A stretch of 64,000 bases of DNA, taken from positions 19,581-83,580 of the forward strand of contig JBBDSV010000086.1 of assembly GCA_040904785.1 (NCBI GenBank), in the 5' to 3' direction. Shown here piece by piece: positions 1 through 8,677 of the stretch. The position numbers and the translations under genes are program-made. The notes below the pieces were generated by a model. The model ran no database searches and was not told where the DNA came from. It saw nothing but the letters and a program-made list of their open reading frames with translations. Position 1 is the stretch's first letter. Every line of letters begins with the position of its first letter. The stretch comes from JBBDSV01 sp040904785 (GTDB lineage Bacteria; Actinomycetota; Nitriliruptoria; Nitriliruptorales; Nitriliruptoraceae).

Positions 1-837
1 GAGGACATAGTCGCCGGGGGTCGTGATGGTGAACGCCTGCGTCCACGTGCCACGTTCGGGTCCGCCGGCCGAGGCTGTCACCACCACCTCCTCGCGGACG
101 GTGCCGTCGGCGTCACGCAGCCGCAATTCGAACGAGGCCTCGAACACGGTGGCATCGCCTGCGGCGACGATCGTGCCCGCATCAAGCTCGGCGGCGTGTG
201 CAGGTTCGCGAATGACGATGGGAGTCAGCGAGAACGGGTCGGGCGCGAAGGGCAGCGACCAGTCGAGATGTCCCCACAAGTCGGTGATGGTCGCGCCGTC
301 GACCTGCAGGCGCACCTGTTCCACGCCGTCGATCTCCGCCGCGGTGTGGGCGAGCTGATTGGCGAAGGCGACCTCCTGCGTGGAACTGCCCGACGTGTCC
401 ATGATCGACGCGTCCACGGAGACCAGCAGCACACCGTCGTCGACGACAACGTCCTGGACCTCGATGTCGGGCGGCACGGCGGTGAACAGGGCCGGGTCGG
501 CAGGTGTCGCGCCGAAGAGCGTGGTCATCGCCTGCGTTGCCACGTCGCTCGCCTCCCATGCACCGGCGACCGGGACCGTCTCGGGTTCGACCCACACACG
601 TTCGTCGGTCGCCCGGCCGAAGAACAGGGTCTGCTCGGGGGCCTCGTCGGCGTCGTCGGCCTCTTCGGGTTCGTCGGGCGGTTCGGCCGGCGGCTCGGGG
701 GGTTCGGCGTCGCCCGGCTCGTCCGGCGTCGTTGCCGGTGGCGGCGGGGGTGTCTCGGTGTCGGGTGTCGCGGGTGCACAGGCCACCGCGAGCACGATGA
801 TCGACAGCGCGGCGGTCGAGGTCCAGCACAAACGCAT
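1..837 (-). CDS. GerMN/Gmad2-type lipoprotein (3' end beyond window)
   Basis: The frame opens at ATG 835-837 and runs off the left edge, giving 279 residues without a stop. Residues 1-20 form a lipoprotein signal (hydrophobic run, then LAVAC with Cys20), so the protein is probably anchored outside the membrane. A linker of about 45 residues rich in Pro, Glu and Asp follows. The region around residues 70-190 resembles a GerMN domain, and the part from about residue 200 resembles the Ig-like Gmad2 domain. These domains occur in spore-germination and cell-surface lipoproteins, but also in non-sporulating actinobacteria. The molecular role is unknown. The domain calls rest on remembered family patterns, not on a search. 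Confidence 0.72.
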   Translation of the reverse strand, partial: MRLCWTSTAALSIIVLAVACAPATPDTETPPPPPATTPDEPGDAEPPEPPAEPPDEPEEADDADEAPEQTLFFGRATDERVWVEPETVPVAGAWEASDVATQAMTTLFGATPADPALFTAVPPDIEVQDVVVDDGVLLVSVDASIMDTSGSSTQEVAFANQLAHTAAEIDGVEQVRLQVDGATITDLWGHLDWSLPFAPDPFSLTPIVIREPAHAAELDAGTIVAAGDATVFEASFELRLRDADGTVREEVVVTASAGGPERGTWTQAFTITTPGDYVL

Positions 838-935
838 AGCGGGTCCGTTCAGCCGGAGGGGCACGGTGGCAGAAGACATACGGTACGGCGTCTGCGCGGT
901 TCGACCCGGCGGCGCGGACCTGACCGCCGACGTTT

Positions 936-1388
936 TCACGCCACCAGCGACGCGGCAACGGTCGCGCCGAGTTCCCACGCCGCCTCGCGTGCGTCGGCGT
1001 CGACGTCGCCGATCACCGTGAGCGTCGCGGCCACCGGCTTCCACCCCATGCCACCGACGATGGTGTCGATGGCGCGCTCTGCCCCGGTCGTGTCCGAATT
1101 GCCGTGGATCCACGCGGCGTACGGCCGACCTCGCGTCACGTCCTGGGCGGGGTAGTAGACCCGATCGAAGAAGTGTTTCAGCGCGCCCGAGATGTAGCCG
1201 ATGTTCGCCGTCGTGCCGAGCAGATACCCGTCCGCCTCCAGCGCGGTCACCTCGTCACAGACGAGTGCGGGACGGACGATGACCTCGATGCCGTCGAGTT
1301 CGTCCGTCGATGCGCCGGCGACGACCGCGTCGAGCAGTTCGCTGGTCGCGGGTGACGGTGAGTGATGGACGATCAGCAGACGTGGCAT
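936..1388 (-). CDS. flavodoxin-like / NADPH-dependent FMN reductase family protein
   Basis: A 150-residue protein that starts MPRLLIVHHSPSP, the beta1 strand and phosphate-binding loop region of flavodoxin folds. The stretch GTTANIGYISGALKHFFDR (about residues 78-96) resembles the second FMN-contacting loop of the NAD(P)H-dependent FMN reductase/flavodoxin group. ATG 1388 is preferred over an in-frame upstream ATG at 1424 because the fold begins there. It is probably a cytosolic FMN-binding redox protein, with an unknown electron partner. It is divergent from the DNA-repair operon that starts at 1565. Confidence 0.7.
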   Translation of the reverse strand: MPRLLIVHHSPSPATSELLDAVVAGASTDELDGIEVIVRPALVCDEVTALEADGYLLGTTANIGYISGALKHFFDRVYYPAQDVTRGRPYAAWIHGNSDTTGAERAIDTIVGGMGWKPVAATLTVIGDVDADAREAAWELGATVAASLVA

Positions 1389-1564
1389 GCCGCGATGATG
1401 GCCGAGCCACGGTGTGCAACGCAAGCGCCGGACGGACGACCCGTCGGCGTCCTCGCGGGTGGGCAGCCCGTGTCACGTGTGGTGTGTAGGGTCCGGCGCA
1501 CGGCGCCGACGAGGCGTCCCGACGGCACGACCGGCGTGCCGAGACGATGGTGACGAGGAGCAGC

Positions 1565-2707
1565 GTGGTCCGGTTCTTGCATACGGCGGACTGGCAGCTG
1601 GGGATGACCCGCCACTACCTGCGCGGTGAGGCGCAGGGCCGATTCGCACAGGATCGGCTCGACGTCATCGTTCGGATGGCCGATCTCGCCCGCGACCGCG
1701 AGTGTGCGTTCGTCGTCGTCGCCGGCGACGTGTTCGACACGACCCATCCCGATCGCCGCACCGTCGACCGCGCGCTCGACGCGCTGCGTGCGTTCACCGT
1801 CCCGGTGCTGCTGGTAGCCGGCAATCACGACGCACTCGTTCCCGGTGCGGTGCTCCGGGCGCCGACGTTCACCCAGCGTCTGCCCGACACCGTCGAGATC
1901 GTCGCCGACGACGTGCCGCGACACCCCGCGGACGGCGTCGAGGTCGTCGGAGCACCCTGGCGCAGCAAGCGGCCGATCGGTGATCCGGTGACGCCGGTGT
2001 GCGCGGCAGTGACACCAACGGCTGCCCGCCGGATCGTCGTCGGTCACGGCGGAGTTGATGACCTCAGCGGCGACTTCGACGATCCGGCCATCATCCGGCT
2101 GGCCGACCTCGAGGCGGCGGTCGACGCCTCGGGCATCGACTACGTCGCCCTGGGCGATCGCCACTCGACGACCGACGTCGGCCGCACCGGACGCATCTGG
2201 TATGCCGGAGCACCCGAGCCGACCTCTGAGCGGGAGGTCGATGCGGGCAACGCGCTCGTCGTCGACCTCGCTGACTCACGGGACACGCCACCGACGGTCG
2301 ATGTCGTCCCGGTGGGCCGATGGCGCTTCGTCGAGCAGCTCTGGGACCTGGCAGGCGCCGCGGATCTCACCCGGCACTTCGCCGCGCTCGATGCCCGCGA
2401 TGCCAAGGCACGCACGGTCGTCAAGATCGCGGTCACCGGGGTGGTCACGCTCGAGCAGGCATCTGCGCTCGACGACGGGCTCGACGCACGCGCCGATGCG
2501 TTCGGCGCGCTGCAACGTCCCGAACGCCACCGCGACCTGACCATCGTCGTCGACGAGGACGAGCTGCGCGGCCATCCACTTCCCGCCTACGTCGCCACCG
2601 CCCGCGATCGCCTCGTCGCCACGGCCCAGGGCACCGGCCCTGACGCCGAGGCCGCGCGTGACGCGCTCGGGTTGCTGCTGCGGTATGCCCGGGAGGCGCG
2701 TCGATGA
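1565..2707 (+). CDS. SbcD/YhaO-like DNA repair metallophosphoesterase
   Basis: A 380-residue calcineurin-like phosphoesterase. The metal-binding motifs appear in order: HTADWQLG (about residues 5-12), GDVFD (about 53), GNHD (about 85) and a later GHGG. This matches the nuclease subunit of SbcCD/Mre11-Rad50-type complexes, and best the actinobacterial Rv1277 type. GTG 1565 is chosen because GAGGAG lies four bases upstream; ATG 1547 in the same frame is the alternative. The stop overlaps the start of the ATPase gene (ATGA), so the two are probably made together. It is the first gene of a five-gene operon that continues into recCBD. Confidence 0.85.
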   Translation: MVRFLHTADWQLGMTRHYLRGEAQGRFAQDRLDVIVRMADLARDRECAFVVVAGDVFDTTHPDRRTVDRALDALRAFTVPVLLVAGNHDALVPGAVLRAPTFTQRLPDTVEIVADDVPRHPADGVEVVGAPWRSKRPIGDPVTPVCAAVTPTAARRIVVGHGGVDDLSGDFDDPAIIRLADLEAAVDASGIDYVALGDRHSTTDVGRTGRIWYAGAPEPTSEREVDAGNALVVDLADSRDTPPTVDVVPVGRWRFVEQLWDLAGAADLTRHFAALDARDAKARTVVKIAVTGVVTLEQASALDDGLDARADAFGALQRPERHRDLTIVVDEDELRGHPLPAYVATARDRLVATAQGTGPDAEAARDALGLLLRYAREARR

Positions 2708-5334
2708 GGATCCGCCGGGTGCGGCTCGAGCACGTGCGGGCAATCGAGACGTGCGAGCTCGATTTCACGGGTGACGTGACGGTCGTCCACGCCCCGAACG
2801 AACGGGGAAAGTCGACCGTGATCGACGCGATTCGCCTCGCGCTGACCACGAAGGCCACCTCCAAGTCCGCGGTCGTGCGCGGATTGACGCCCGCGGGCGC
2901 AGACGTGGGAAGCCTCGTCGAACTCGAACTCGAAACCGCCGCGGTCCACCTCACCGTGCGCAAGCGATACAACCGGGACGTCGAGACGGTGTTGACCGTG
3001 CATGCGCCACAGGCAGCGACGGTCACCGGGGACGAAGCGCACGACCGGCTGCGGGAACTGCTCGACGGCGACGTCGACTGGACGCTGTTCGACGCCCTGT
3101 GGTTGCCGCAGGGTCGCGCACTCGACGCCGTCGGGTTGGCCAGCGACACGCTGGCGCGCCAGCTCGGCGACGGTGGTGCAGTCGACGACGCTGCGCACGG
3201 CGATGACGTGCTCGCACGTGTGGAGGTGGCCTACCTGACGTTGTTCACACCCACCGGTCGGAGACGCAAGGATCCGCTCGGCGACCTCGACGCGCACGTC
3301 GCAACGTTGCGGGAGCGTCGCGATGAACTCGACGCTCAGCTGGCCGAGCTCGATGAGGACATCGCCACGCTGGCCGAGCTGGAACGCTCGCTGCCCGCCC
3401 TGCAGGCCGAGTTCGACGGACCGCTACGCGAAGCCCTCGAGGTCGCAACGGCCGCCGCTGACACGCTCGGCCAGCTCGATGAGCGTCGTCGCGCCTGCGT
3501 CGCTGAACTCGAGGCAGCCGACGAGCGGTGCAAGGCGGGAACCGAGGCGGTCGAGGCGCGTCGCGCAGCGATCGACGAGCTCGCCCGCCTGCGCACACGA
3601 ATCGAGGAACGCGACGCCGATCTCGTGCCCGCACAGGAACGGCTCGACGAACTCGAAGGTGCGCTGACGAAGGCCGACGACGAGCTGCGCTCGCTCGGTG
3701 ACGAGTTGGAGGCACGTCGCGAAGCGCAGCGACGGGCTGAGGACGCCCTCGCCTGGTACGACGCCCTGCAGCGGCACGCCCAGCTCGATCATCGCCAGCG
3801 CCAGGTGACGAGGATCGTCGAAGATGCCCGGCAGGCCGCCGCCGCACTCGACGCCATCGTCGCCGACGAGGACATGATCGCCGCGATCCGTGCCGCCGCT
3901 CGCGACCTCGACCGCGCCGAGCTTCAGCGTGATGCGGCGGCGCCAACGCTCGACGTTCGGGCCCGACGCGCGGTCGACCTCGGCGTCGAGGACGAGACCG
4001 TGGCGCTCGAGCCCGACGGCGCGTTCACGCGACACGTCAGCGAACCGCTGACCGTACGCATCGGCGACGTCGCGGACATCACGGTGCGCCCGGCAGCGGG
4101 CGACCGTGACGCACAGCGCCGTGTCGAAGACGCGCGACGCGCACTTGCCGAGGCCTGCGCACAGGCCGGCGTTGCCGACGTCGACGAGGCCGATCGTGTC
4201 GACGCAGAACGTCGGCAGCATCTGGCCGTGCTGCGCGCCCGCGACGACGCGCTGGCTTCCCTGCTCGATGGTGCGACGCCCGCCGAGCTGGCCGCCGCCT
4301 CCGACGAGGCCGCGGCCGAAGCGGCGCGGGCCGCCGCACGCGTCGATGGTGACGAACTGGCCGACCGCGACCGGTCGATGCTCGTCGACGATGTGGAACG
4401 GGCGCGTGCGGCCACCGAGGCCGCCGCAGAGGCACACGAGCGTGCCCAACAGCAGCGCGACGAGCACGCCGCCGCAGTCGCCGCATGGCAGGAACAGCAC
4501 GCGAACGCGCAGGCCGAACAGGACCGGGACCGCGATGAGGAAGCGCGGCGGAGGCGCGCACTCGACGACGCGCGCGAAGCCGTCTCCGACGCGACGCTCG
4601 ACGAGCGGCGGGCAGCCGCACGCGAGGCCGCTGATCGGGCGCAAGCCGCGCTTGACGCGGTGGACGCCGAACGCGCCGAGCTCGATGCCGAGCGGGTCCA
4701 ACTCGAAGTCACGACAGCCCGGAACGCGCACGAGACGGCACGCCGGCAACTGGCCGACGCACGTGAACGCCGGGCGCGACTCGACGCCAAACTGGATGCG
4801 CTCGGCAGCCAAGGGCTGGGAGAGCAACGGGGACACGTCCGCGCCGAACTCGAACGTGCCGAGATCGATCTTCGCCGCCTCACCCAGCGCGCGGACGCAC
4901 TCGAACTGTTGCGCGGTGCGCTGCTCGCAGCCCGTGAGGAAGCCACGCGCACCTATCTCGCGCCGCTGCGCGACGCGATCGTCCAGCTTGCACGACTGCT
5001 GTTCGACACCGACGACGTCGATGTCGAACTCGACGAAGATCTGCGCATCGTGCGCCGCACGATCGGCACCGCACGGCTCGAGTGGGACCAGCTCAGCGCC
5101 GGAGCGCGCGAGCAGCTCGCGATTCTGTCCGGTCTTGCCGCGGCCCGGCTCGCGGGGGCCGACGGTGTGCCGTTCATCCTCGACGACGCGCTCGGGTACA
5201 CCGACCCGGCGCGTATGGAGCGGATCAGCGCGCTCATCGGACAGTCCACCGGCGTGCAGGTGATCGTCCTGACGTGCGTCCCGGAACGCTTCCGCGCCAC
5301 CGGTGTCGTCCCGACGCCGCTCGATGCGGCCTGA
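2704..5334 (+). CDS. SbcC/YhaN-like SMC-type ATPase (Rv1278-like)
   Basis: An 876-residue protein with the head-coil-head layout of Rad50/SbcC. The Walker A loop reads APNERGKST (residues 30-38). A long Ala/Glu/Arg-rich coiled coil fills about residues 180-700. The ABC signature LSAGAREQL is near residue 797 and the Walker B motif FILDDA near 823. Its length agrees with Rv1278 (about 875 residues, from memory) and is shorter than E. coli SbcC. No zinc-hook CxxC is apparent in the coil, in keeping with the YhaN-like group. It probably uses ATP to control the nuclease encoded just upstream on broken DNA ends. Confidence 0.85.
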   Translation: MRIRRVRLEHVRAIETCELDFTGDVTVVHAPNERGKSTVIDAIRLALTTKATSKSAVVRGLTPAGADVGSLVELELETAAVHLTVRKRYNRDVETVLTVHAPQAATVTGDEAHDRLRELLDGDVDWTLFDALWLPQGRALDAVGLASDTLARQLGDGGAVDDAAHGDDVLARVEVAYLTLFTPTGRRRKDPLGDLDAHVATLRERRDELDAQLAELDEDIATLAELERSLPALQAEFDGPLREALEVATAAADTLGQLDERRRACVAELEAADERCKAGTEAVEARRAAIDELARLRTRIEERDADLVPAQERLDELEGALTKADDELRSLGDELEARREAQRRAEDALAWYDALQRHAQLDHRQRQVTRIVEDARQAAAALDAIVADEDMIAAIRAAARDLDRAELQRDAAAPTLDVRARRAVDLGVEDETVALEPDGAFTRHVSEPLTVRIGDVADITVRPAAGDRDAQRRVEDARRALAEACAQAGVADVDEADRVDAERRQHLAVLRARDDALASLLDGATPAELAAASDEAAAEAARAAARVDGDELADRDRSMLVDDVERARAATEAAAEAHERAQQQRDEHAAAVAAWQEQHANAQAEQDRDRDEEARRRRALDDAREAVSDATLDERRAAAREAADRAQAALDAVDAERAELDAERVQLEVTTARNAHETARRQLADARERRARLDAKLDALGSQGLGEQRGHVRAELERAEIDLRRLTQRADALELLRGALLAAREEATRTYLAPLRDAIVQLARLLFDTDDVDVELDEDLRIVRRTIGTARLEWDQLSAGAREQLAILSGLAAARLAGADGVPFILDDALGYTDPARMERISALIGQSTGVQVIVLTCVPERFRATGVVPTPLDAA

Positions 5335-5335
5335 C

Positions 5336-8300
5336 ATGGCGCGATCCGCGGCTGCACCCTCCGGCGTCGACGTCGTCGTCGGCCCCACCGCCGATCAGCT
5401 CGTCGACGCGCTCATCGCACGGCTGCGTTCGCAGGTGCCCGACGATCCCTTCGCCGAGACCACAATCGTCGTGCACAGTCGCGGCATGGGGCGATGGTTG
5501 TCCCACCGGCTCGCCGATCGACTCGCGGACGACGGATCGGGCATCGCCGCGAACCTCGATATCCCGTTCCCCGGAGAGCTGATCACCCGGATCGCGGCGG
5601 CGTGCGGGATCGACGACGTGCTCGAACCGTGGCAGCCGCGGCGACTCGCGTGGCATGTCGCCCGCGTGCTGTGGCGTGATCGCGGCGACGCGGCGCTGGG
5701 CACGCTGAGGCGGACACCCGGTCCCGCGACGCACGTCGACCGCTCGACATGGAATCTCGGTCGGTCGATCGCCGACGTGTTCAACGAATATGCGCTCGCA
5801 CGCGCCGACATGGTGGCCCGGTGGCGTGACGGCGACGATGTCGACGCCACCGGGCGACCGCTCGGTGCCACCGATCGCTGGCAACCCGAACTGTGGCGGA
5901 GGCTCGTTGCCGAACTCGGTGATCCCACGCGCGACTTCGACCGCACCCTCGACGTGCTCGCCGGCGATGGCGGGCAGATCCGTGAGGCGCTACCGACCGG
6001 TGCGCACGTGTTCGGCATCTCGGTGTTGCCGCCACGGCTGTTCGACGTGCTCGTCGGTACAGCCCGCCACGTCGACGTCACGTGGTACGTCCCCGCGGTC
6101 TCGCCGCAGCAGTGGGCCGATGCCGTGCGCGACGACGCAGCGGTCTCCGCACATCATCCGCTCGTGGCGACCAACGGTCGGTTGACTGCAGATTCGGTCG
6201 CGCTCTTCGCCCGTGCAGCCGCTCGCGGTGATCTCGCCGATGTCACGGTGGCTGGCGGCGGGGCGCCCACCGAACGCACCGTGCTGGGGCGCGTGCAGGC
6301 GGCGATCCGCACGGACCGGTCGCCGCCGGCGTCTCCACCGCTGCACGAACGCGACGCGACTGTGCAGATCCATGGCGCCCACAGCGACATGCGGCAGGCC
6401 GAAATCGTGCGAGACGCGGTGTTGGCGGCCCTCGACGAAGATGCTGCGCTCGAGCCGCGCGACGTGATGATTCTCGTGCCCGACGCGGCGCGTTTCGGCC
6501 CGCTGATCACCGCAGCATTCGCTGGTGACGGGCAACGGCCCGACGTTCCCGTCGTGGTCGCCGACCGGCGCCGGGCCGACGTCGAACCGCTCGCCGAGTC
6601 GTTGCTGGCGCTGCTGCGACTGGCGAGCAGCCGGGTGACGGCGACCGAGGTCGTCGACGTGTTCGCCCGCGATCCGGTCGCACGCCGCTTCGGTCTCACG
6701 AGCGCAGACACCGATCGTGCGCGCTCGTGGATCGCCGGGGCCGGTATCCGCTGGGGGATCGACGAGCACGACCGCGTTGGCCGGGGGCAGCCACGCGACC
6801 GGCACCACACCTGGCGAGGCGGACTCGACCGTCTTCTGCTCGGCGTCGCGCTCGCCGACGAGGACGACCGGATCGTGGGCGGTGTCGTGCCGTATGACGA
6901 TGTCGAGGGCGACGACGTCGAAGTGCTCGCGCGGGTGTCGGAAGCGATCGAGGCGGTGCTGTCCGCCGTCGAGACGTTGCGGACGCCGCGATCGCTCGAC
7001 GAGTGGTCGCAGGTCCTGCCGCAGATCGTCGACCAACTGTTCGCGGTCGACAATCAGGACACGTGGCGGCGGATCGAACTCGACGACGCGATCGAGGTCG
7101 CAACGACGGCGACCGACGTCATCGCCGACGTCGATGCGATCGGTGCGGCCATCGCTGACGAGCTCGATATCGGTCGGGCAGCCGGCGGTTACGAAACGGG
7201 TGCGGTGACGGTCTGCGAACTGCTGCCGATGCGGTCGATCCCGCACGAGGTCGTCGCCGTCCTCGGACTCGACGACGGTGCCTACCCGAGGCCCGGACGT
7301 CGCTACGGGTTCGACCTCGTCGACCGTGCGCCGAGCGCCGGCGATCGCGACCGCCGTGCCGAGGATCGTCACCTTTTCCTCGAGGCGCTCTTGTCGGCGC
7401 GTCGTCGATTCATTGCCACCGCAACGATGCGTGATGTGCGGACCAACGCACCCATCGTGCCGTCGATCGTCCTCACCGAACTGATCGAGGTGCTGGACAT
7501 GTTCGAAATGACCCCGTCCGGTCCGGCGGGAATGGCGACTGTTCGCCATCACGCGCTCCACGCACACAGCCCCAGCGAGTTCGGCACCGATCCGCACGGT
7601 CCCGTGTCGTTCGATGCTGCGGCATTCGCCGCGGCCGTTGCCCGGGACCGGCCGGCCGACGACACCGGTCTGACGACCGATGCCCTGGCGCTCGGGCCAC
7701 GCACACCGCCGCGAGAACACACCCTGCGCGCGGCCGCCCGAGCACTGGCGAATCCGACGCGGTATCTGCTCGAGGATCGACTCGGCGTCGTGCTGCACCG
7801 CTACGTCGAGCATGTTGACGACACCGAACCCCTGCAGATCCCGCCTGGCGACCGCGCAGCGTTGATCGAATCGCTGCGCCACCAGCGACGCGCGGTGGAC
7901 ATCGAGCGCTGGCGGGCCGCGAAGGTGGCGGCTGGCACGGTTCCCGCCGGCACGCCGGGAATCGTGGCACTTGACGACCTCGTCGCGGTCGTCGATGCAC
8001 TTGATCGGCGGTTGCACGCCGAGTGTCGCGCGCTCGGCGTCGAGGGCGAACCGGTCGACGCCACCCTCAGCGTCGACGTCGCCTTCGGCGAACAGCGACT
8101 GCGCGACACCGTCGTCGGCGTACGCACCGACTGGGGTGCGCTCGTCGTGCATGTCGACCCGCGCGCAGATGCGCCCGAGCGTCGCCTCGACGCATGGCTG
8201 GCGCATCTGGCCACCAGCGTGACCCACGGGGCCGTCGCAACGGTCGCTGCTCGGCGGCCCGACGCCAGCGGTCGCCCGCAGATGCATCGGTTCGCGCCGC

Positions 8301-8677
8301 TGGCCACCGAGCGGGCTTCCGCCCAGCACCGCGCACGGCAGCTGCTCGACGGCCTCGCCGATGTCGTCGCACGTGCCGACCGTGAGCTGATCCCGCTGTT
8401 CGCCCACGCATCGTCGGCACTCGCTCGGCGCGGCATGGCTGACGCGCGTCGGGCATTCACCGGTGACGGGTACGCGATCGGCGACCGCGATGACTACGTC
8501 GCGCACGTGTATGGCGCCGACGTGACGCTCGACGACGTGCTGGAACCGTCCGGACGGCGTGAGCAGTTCGCACGGCTTGCCGAACAGGTCTGGGGTCCGC
8601 TGCTCGCCGCACGGGTTTCGCGCCGCGCCGAGTTGGAGGCCCGTGTCGATGACGTCCGGTCGGGGGCAGGTGCGTGA
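5336..8677 (+). CDS. recC: exodeoxyribonuclease V gamma subunit RecC
   Basis: A 1113-residue protein, near the usual RecC length. The N-terminal region carries the RecC signature around TIVVHSRGMGRWLSHRLA (about residues 42-59), which corresponds to the degenerate helicase domain. In E. coli the RecC subunit splits DNA strands and reads Chi sites. ATG 5336 lies one base after the previous stop and is preferred over an ATG at 5303 inside the upstream gene. The stop overlaps the recB GTG. The order recC-recB-recD with 4-base overlaps strongly supports the assignment. Confidence 0.93.
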   Translation: MARSAAAPSGVDVVVGPTADQLVDALIARLRSQVPDDPFAETTIVVHSRGMGRWLSHRLADRLADDGSGIAANLDIPFPGELITRIAAACGIDDVLEPWQPRRLAWHVARVLWRDRGDAALGTLRRTPGPATHVDRSTWNLGRSIADVFNEYALARADMVARWRDGDDVDATGRPLGATDRWQPELWRRLVAELGDPTRDFDRTLDVLAGDGGQIREALPTGAHVFGISVLPPRLFDVLVGTARHVDVTWYVPAVSPQQWADAVRDDAAVSAHHPLVATNGRLTADSVALFARAAARGDLADVTVAGGGAPTERTVLGRVQAAIRTDRSPPASPPLHERDATVQIHGAHSDMRQAEIVRDAVLAALDEDAALEPRDVMILVPDAARFGPLITAAFAGDGQRPDVPVVVADRRRADVEPLAESLLALLRLASSRVTATEVVDVFARDPVARRFGLTSADTDRARSWIAGAGIRWGIDEHDRVGRGQPRDRHHTWRGGLDRLLLGVALADEDDRIVGGVVPYDDVEGDDVEVLARVSEAIEAVLSAVETLRTPRSLDEWSQVLPQIVDQLFAVDNQDTWRRIELDDAIEVATTATDVIADVDAIGAAIADELDIGRAAGGYETGAVTVCELLPMRSIPHEVVAVLGLDDGAYPRPGRRYGFDLVDRAPSAGDRDRRAEDRHLFLEALLSARRRFIATATMRDVRTNAPIVPSIVLTELIEVLDMFEMTPSGPAGMATVRHHALHAHSPSEFGTDPHGPVSFDAAAFAAAVARDRPADDTGLTTDALALGPRTPPREHTLRAAARALANPTRYLLEDRLGVVLHRYVEHVDDTEPLQIPPGDRAALIESLRHQRRAVDIERWRAAKVAAGTVPAGTPGIVALDDLVAVVDALDRRLHAECRALGVEGEPVDATLSVDVAFGEQRLRDTVVGVRTDWGALVVHVDPRADAPERRLDAWLAHLATSVTHGAVATVAARRPDASGRPQMHRFAPLATERASAQHRARQLLDGLADVVARADRELIPLFAHASSALARRGMADARRAFTGDGYAIGDRDDYVAHVYGADVTLDDVLEPSGRREQFARLAEQVWGPLLAARVSRRAELEARVDDVRSGAGA

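Noticed and set aside
3424..5388. 654-codon minus-strand frame opposite the SMC-type ATPase
   Set aside because: It arises from the GC-rich heptad coding of the coiled coil; no family similarity seen.
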